Source of the DNA: Rhodococcoides trifolii
Lineage (GTDB): Bacteria; Actinomycetota; Actinomycetes; Mycobacteriales; Mycobacteriaceae
Assembly: GCF_014635345.1 (NCBI RefSeq)
Contig: NZ_BMCU01000001.1
Span: forward strand, 1,302,001 to 1,366,000
Reading direction: 5' to 3'
DNA: 64,000 bases
This document shows positions 61,701 to 64,000 of this stretch, one piece after another (position 1 is the stretch's first letter; each line of letters begins with the position of its first letter). The notes below the pieces were generated by a model that saw only the letters and a program-made list of their open reading frames with translations, made no database searches and had not been told where the DNA came from. A program made the position numbers and the translations under genes.

Positions 61701-62264
61701 GAATCGATCCTTGCCGGACTCGCCCTGCAGCCCGAACACCTTGGTGCGGACGGCTTCCCGATGCTCCTCCGGAGTCTTGGACAGGTTGCCGGGGCCGACA
61801 GCGGCGGTCAGGTCGTCCCGCGACAGTGCCTCTCGGTTGTCGGCGATCAACCGAAGATCGTGCCCGACGCGTCGGTGGGTGGTGAAGAACAGCACTTCGC
61901 TGCGGTTCGCCGTGGTGCTGTACTTGACGTGTGCGCCGACGGTGAGATGCCCGCGGTCGTTCTCGAGCTCCATCCACAGATATCCCAGCCGGTTGTTCTG
62001 TCCGCGCGCGCCGGTTCGCATGAGCTCGTCGAGGTTGACCTTGTTCGACCCGGTCGCATCCATCCGTCGACGGTCACCGTCGAGGAGGTAGGGAAGCAGC
62101 ATCTCCAGAGCGCGTGATTTACCGGATCCGTTGGCGCCACGCAGGATCAGCCGACCACCCGAGATGGTGAACTCGGTGTCGAGGTAGTGCCACACGTTCA
62201 CGACGCCGGCGCGGGTGAGTCGCCAGCGATGGTCGTAATGTTTGGCACCTAGTGGTTCGGTCAC
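58722..62264 (-). CDS. jetC: JetC (TIGR02680), SMC-like ATPase of type II Wadjet
   Basis: 1180 residues from GTG 62264, overlapping jetB by 4 nt. Walker A GANGSGKS at 43-50, long coiled-coil arms between roughly 220 and 950 rich in Ala/Arg/Glu, then signature ISQGETRFVSYAALF and Walker B LRLVLLDDAFAKID from 1101. This is the SMC motor of the JetABCD (EptABCD in mycobacteria) condensin-like machine that extrudes plasmid DNA loops and triggers cleavage of small circles. Expected next in the operon is jetD (TIGR02679, TOPRIM nuclease), which is missing. Confidence 0.93.
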   Translation of the reverse strand: MTEPLGAKHYDHRWRLTRAGVVNVWHYLDTEFTISGGRLILRGANGSGKSRALEMLLPYLLDGDRRRMDATGSNKVNLDELMRTGARGQNNRLGYLWMELENDRGHLTVGAHVKYSTTANRSEVLFFTTHRRVGHDLRLIADNREALSRDDLTAAVGPGNLSKTPEEHREAVRTKVFGLQGESGKDRFAGLMQLLHTLRSPDVGNRIDEGKLPQILSDALPPLSEQTLGAAGEQLDGLTETRQSQQRLEATLENVERFRSTYSDYAATILHDTAVRVREGVDAVSTARGIEGTHVAIAERLASELGAATALRQDLTDERAELVRALDAFREHDLFKSADDLHQRDVAVAALRNTAEQSLGFARRARIAEVNAADRLIGRYDDVRTAARDAATTLTAVLQDSSSAGLGTDDLPTEIHIVDRVREPEQGTVTDSLDGFPSSIVRPTFTEATTVPADLGPAATAAERAAEAAEHRHQQATRRLQEATRLEVERGRIRELELHAEHARAEADRDDARATDAAEARDELAITTNHAWRQWFSNPTTQSVLPDIAARPEVDAVLSDIEAFAGESVSGPDLDALPARAARSVREQWAVELATLGEYGDRRAEIERDRSTLDAHLDSAPSSTALVAARATASALAEFALTSTRRARDAERDAGRERDSWSAEFENHRLACHGMDLPVSVADLAAVDAACRRVSLSATGFGAACRTTVRRTAAATSAATEFGYATNDRVHAESAAEDRRLQWHDHASKLASAHDALEVPLQELSIELNRTLEQHRVTEDNLNDASRAVNDLQNQLAAARTDVAVAAEKESARAAELIERVTEYNARVRLPGLAPAVTDASIPVVAHPDDTEHIRQIVASALGAVGTHDAVTVNELITALQRFQRDSSGQLDVSERVEDGVYVVHIDGAGDSHHPVEVLDYLNRRVTEGKQALGQRERDVFTGFVLGGVSDELRRRIEQARELIEAMNSSLSTSRTSHGIGVRMGWHLEKDEPELARILELLSAEHSSNSDELVGLLRGRVEQLHAEDPSAGYAAHLATALDYRTWHAVEVTILGPEPDQQRRISKRAKISQGETRFVSYAALFAAADGYLSSLPDADNALRLVLLDDAFAKIDESTIGELMGLLVRLDIDFVMTGHALWGTVPEVPALDIYEIRRLGDSAVITTRVHWDGKHKHLHALG

Positions 62265-63394
62265 GTGGGTGATCCCGTCGTGGGTCGGTAGCGGGCGGCG
62301 TGGGCGTGGAGGGCAAGTCCGTTCTCGCGGGACTCGGCCATGCGGAAGTCGTGGAGGAGTGCCACCACGTCGGTGCGCAGCGCGACAACCGAATCGACGT
62401 ACTCCTGCTTCCACGACCGCTCGTTCTCCGCGGTCAGTTCGGACAGGATCTGATCGACCAGCGGCCACGGCGCGAGCAGTTCGGTTCGCGCCTGCGCAGC
62501 CGGAAGCCGTTCCACCAGCTCCCCGACCAGCAGCAGGGTGGCCTGCTTGAGGCTTCCGCTGCCGGGGAACTCGATGTCGCTGAGGCGGGCATCGGAGTCG
62601 TACGCGAGGACTCCCTCGGCGCGGACCTCCAACGTGAGACCGAAGTACTCGTCCAGTTGCCGTGTCAGGTCGGTCTTCTCGCGCGCGAGAACGTCCTGTT
62701 CACTGTCGCTGAGGTCTCGGCGCAAGCTGATCGGGTCCTCCACGAGACGTCGACGCAGACGCTTCCTCGGGTCGTCGGTCGGGACGGCGAGAACGTGCGC
62801 GAGCTCGGTGTCGGGTCCCAACGGGTGGGTCAGCAAGTGGGGCAGCAGGGGACGCGCGACGGAGAGCAGGGCGTCGTTGCTCGCGTTGTCGCCCCACGCC
62901 GTCACAGTTCCGTCGGTCTCGCCGAGCAGGCCCCACTCGACGAGGACCTGCAGGGCGGCGACGAGTCGTCGACGATCGGTGATGTTCTCCGACAGGGCAA
63001 TTCCGCGTGCTGCGGCGTCCTCGCGGACTTGGGCGACGAGCGTCGACAGCAGTACCTGATCACCCATTCCGGGCGCCAGAAGGGCCGCGCCGGTGAGCGC
63101 CAGCAGCGCGTACGACGATGCGCCGAGCGGAACACCGTTGGGCCGGCGCAGCGCTCGCGTCGGTGCCGTCGGTTCGAGCGGGGTCTTGACCAGCCGCGCG
63201 AACGTCGACTCGACGATCAGTGTGTATCCGAGTTCCGAGGCGAAGGTCGACTTGAGGGCCGTCGCGTGTTTGCGGATGAGCGACAACAACTCCGGGTCAC
63301 GCGCCGCGGTGATGATGGGCCGCTGCAACAACTCCCGGCTGGCCTCCTGCCTACCCGCGGCGTCCTGCGAAAGGGTGCCCAGAGATTCGGTCAC
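62261..63394 (-). CDS. jetB: JetB (TIGR02678), kite-like subunit of type II Wadjet
   Basis: 377 residues from GTG 63394, which overlaps the jetA stop by 4 nt. Matches the TIGR02678 family by SRELLQRPIITAARDPELLSLIRKHATALKSTFASELGYTLIVESTFARL and the late RFRMAESRENG-like DFRMAESRENGLALHAHAARY. JetB is the winged-helix kleisin-partner that couples JetA to the SMC subunit. The frame ends within the jetC start. GC and codon use resemble the neighbouring genes. Confidence 0.93.
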   Translation of the reverse strand: MTESLGTLSQDAAGRQEASRELLQRPIITAARDPELLSLIRKHATALKSTFASELGYTLIVESTFARLVKTPLEPTAPTRALRRPNGVPLGASSYALLALTGAALLAPGMGDQVLLSTLVAQVREDAAARGIALSENITDRRRLVAALQVLVEWGLLGETDGTVTAWGDNASNDALLSVARPLLPHLLTHPLGPDTELAHVLAVPTDDPRKRLRRRLVEDPISLRRDLSDSEQDVLAREKTDLTRQLDEYFGLTLEVRAEGVLAYDSDARLSDIEFPGSGSLKQATLLLVGELVERLPAAQARTELLAPWPLVDQILSELTAENERSWKQEYVDSVVALRTDVVALLHDFRMAESRENGLALHAHAARYRPTTGSPT

Positions 63395-64000
63395 CGCGCG
63401 CTCCGGCGGGCGTCGTCCGCATGCCGACTGTTCAGCGGCTCCACCGCGAGCACCAGATCGTGCACGGTGAGTGTCCCGTCGGGTGACTGCACGACCGTGT
63501 CCGCGCCGGTTGTCGCCGTCAGACGCAGCCCGAGATCGTCGTCGCTCCACTGGCCGCCCAGCCCCGGATCGTCGGCTGCAGCCAGCAGGCGGCCCAGCTG
63601 TTCGAGCAGCAGTACCCTTGCGGCACTGGACAATCGAGCGCCATCGAGCGGTCCGAGGGTGGCGAGTTCGGCGGCAGCGTCACGGGTGCGGAGGGCGTCG
63701 GAACGGGCGATCTCGTCCACTCGCCGCCGGTCGGCGGTCGTGTCCGGCACCCGCGAGACACGGCCGCGCGAGACGCGGTCTCCGCGCTCGCGCAGCGACA
63801 CCGGGACGGTGATGGGATCGGCGGTCCACCACGATGTTCCGGGGCCCACACGCGGGTCGGGTTCGTCGGGGCCGAGCAGCAGGTGTCGGGTGGGCTGGGC
63901 GCCGAACGTGGCGGCGAAGAGACGCTCGGCATCCTCGTCGGAGGACGAGTCGAACCACGACGCGAGCCGCAGCAGGTCCGCTCGCCGGGAGAAGCCGGAG
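63391..64000 (-). CDS. jetA: JetA (TIGR02677), kleisin-like subunit of type II Wadjet, 5' part beyond window
   Basis: The last ~202 residues of the TIGR02677 protein are visible: FSRRADLLRLASWFDSSSDEDAERLFAATFG, RHLLLGPDEPDPRVGPGTSWWTADPITVPVSLRERG, then DLVLAVEPL near the end. JetA is the kleisin that clamps the SMC dimer. The gene continues beyond position 64000. Overlap with jetB by 4 nt (GTGA) shows the standard jetA-jetB-jetC order. Confidence 0.9.
   Translation of the reverse strand, partial: SGFSRRADLLRLASWFDSSSDEDAERLFAATFGAQPTRHLLLGPDEPDPRVGPGTSWWTADPITVPVSLRERGDRVSRGRVSRVPDTTADRRRVDEIARSDALRTRDAAAELATLGPLDGARLSSAARVLLLEQLGRLLAAADDPGLGGQWSDDDLGLRLTATTGADTVVQSPDGTLTVHDLVLAVEPLNSRHADDARRSAR

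Noticed and set aside
1-64000. CRISPR arrays, tRNA or rRNA genes, insertion sequences
   Set aside because: No spaced direct repeats of CRISPR size, no tRNA-like cloverleaf with CCA-adjacent motifs and no transposase-like protein were recognised by reading.

Overview
The window is high-GC DNA from a mycolic-acid actinobacterium, most likely a Rhodococcus or close relative. The evidence is the codon bias, GTG starts and 4-nt ATGA/GTGA gene overlaps, a DUF3558 lipoprotein beside a type VII secretion-like helical protein, a mycobacterial-type PQQ dehydrogenase pair, DUF2332/DUF5996/DUF2079 genes and a complete RecBCD. I saw no rRNA, tRNA, CRISPR array, insertion sequence or phage genes. Genes are tightly packed; only two gaps exceed 300 bases, and both hold regulatory structure.

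Layout. 1-5.8 kb: a PQQ-dependent alcohol dehydrogenase (cut by the window edge) with its PQQ-associated partner, then katG behind a GAF-LytTR regulator. 5.9-10.6 kb: dipeptidase, a divergent Nramp-like transporter, an AlkZ-like protein, a type VII-like small protein and a DUF3558 lipoprotein. 10.7-12.6 kb: an orphan antitoxin, a two-gene clpP paralogue operon (one copy lacks its catalytic serine) and a PopR/ClgR-like regulator, with matching palindromes in front of both. 12.7-15.5 kb: housekeeping and hypothetical genes and an old yellow enzyme.

15.5-31.6 kb is a large carbohydrate-catabolism island with three regulators. LacI-1 has the operator GAGACAACGTTGTCTC and sits with an FGGY kinase/tagatose-bisphosphate-aldolase fusion and a P-loop kinase/HAD fusion. 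A GntR regulator divides a four-gene SDR/lactonase/FAH/SDR operon from a mannonate-dehydratase-family gene; together these could form a non-phosphorylative aldonate route. LacI-2 has ATGACAYCGRTGTCAT-like operators and sits with an SDR, a ribose/fructose-type ABC importer and a mannitol-dehydrogenase-family enzyme.

31.7-43.3 kb: an AbiEi-like protein, a SWIM-SNF2 helicase, a LuxR response regulator, poxB, DUF5996, a GH13 amylosucrase-like enzyme, a glyoxalase-fold protein, and terD followed by a TerC-like DUF475 gene. 43.4-51.9 kb: recC-recB-recD. 52.0-55.3 kb: an unusual ParA-like membrane ATPase with a proline-rich secreted protein, plus another secreted protein. 55.4-58.7 kb: an HxlR/MFS pair and a DUF2079 membrane protein. 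58.7-64 kb: jetC, jetB and the end of jetA of a type II Wadjet (Ept-like) anti-plasmid system. The jetD nuclease gene expected after jetC is not there; a DUF2079 gene occupies its place.
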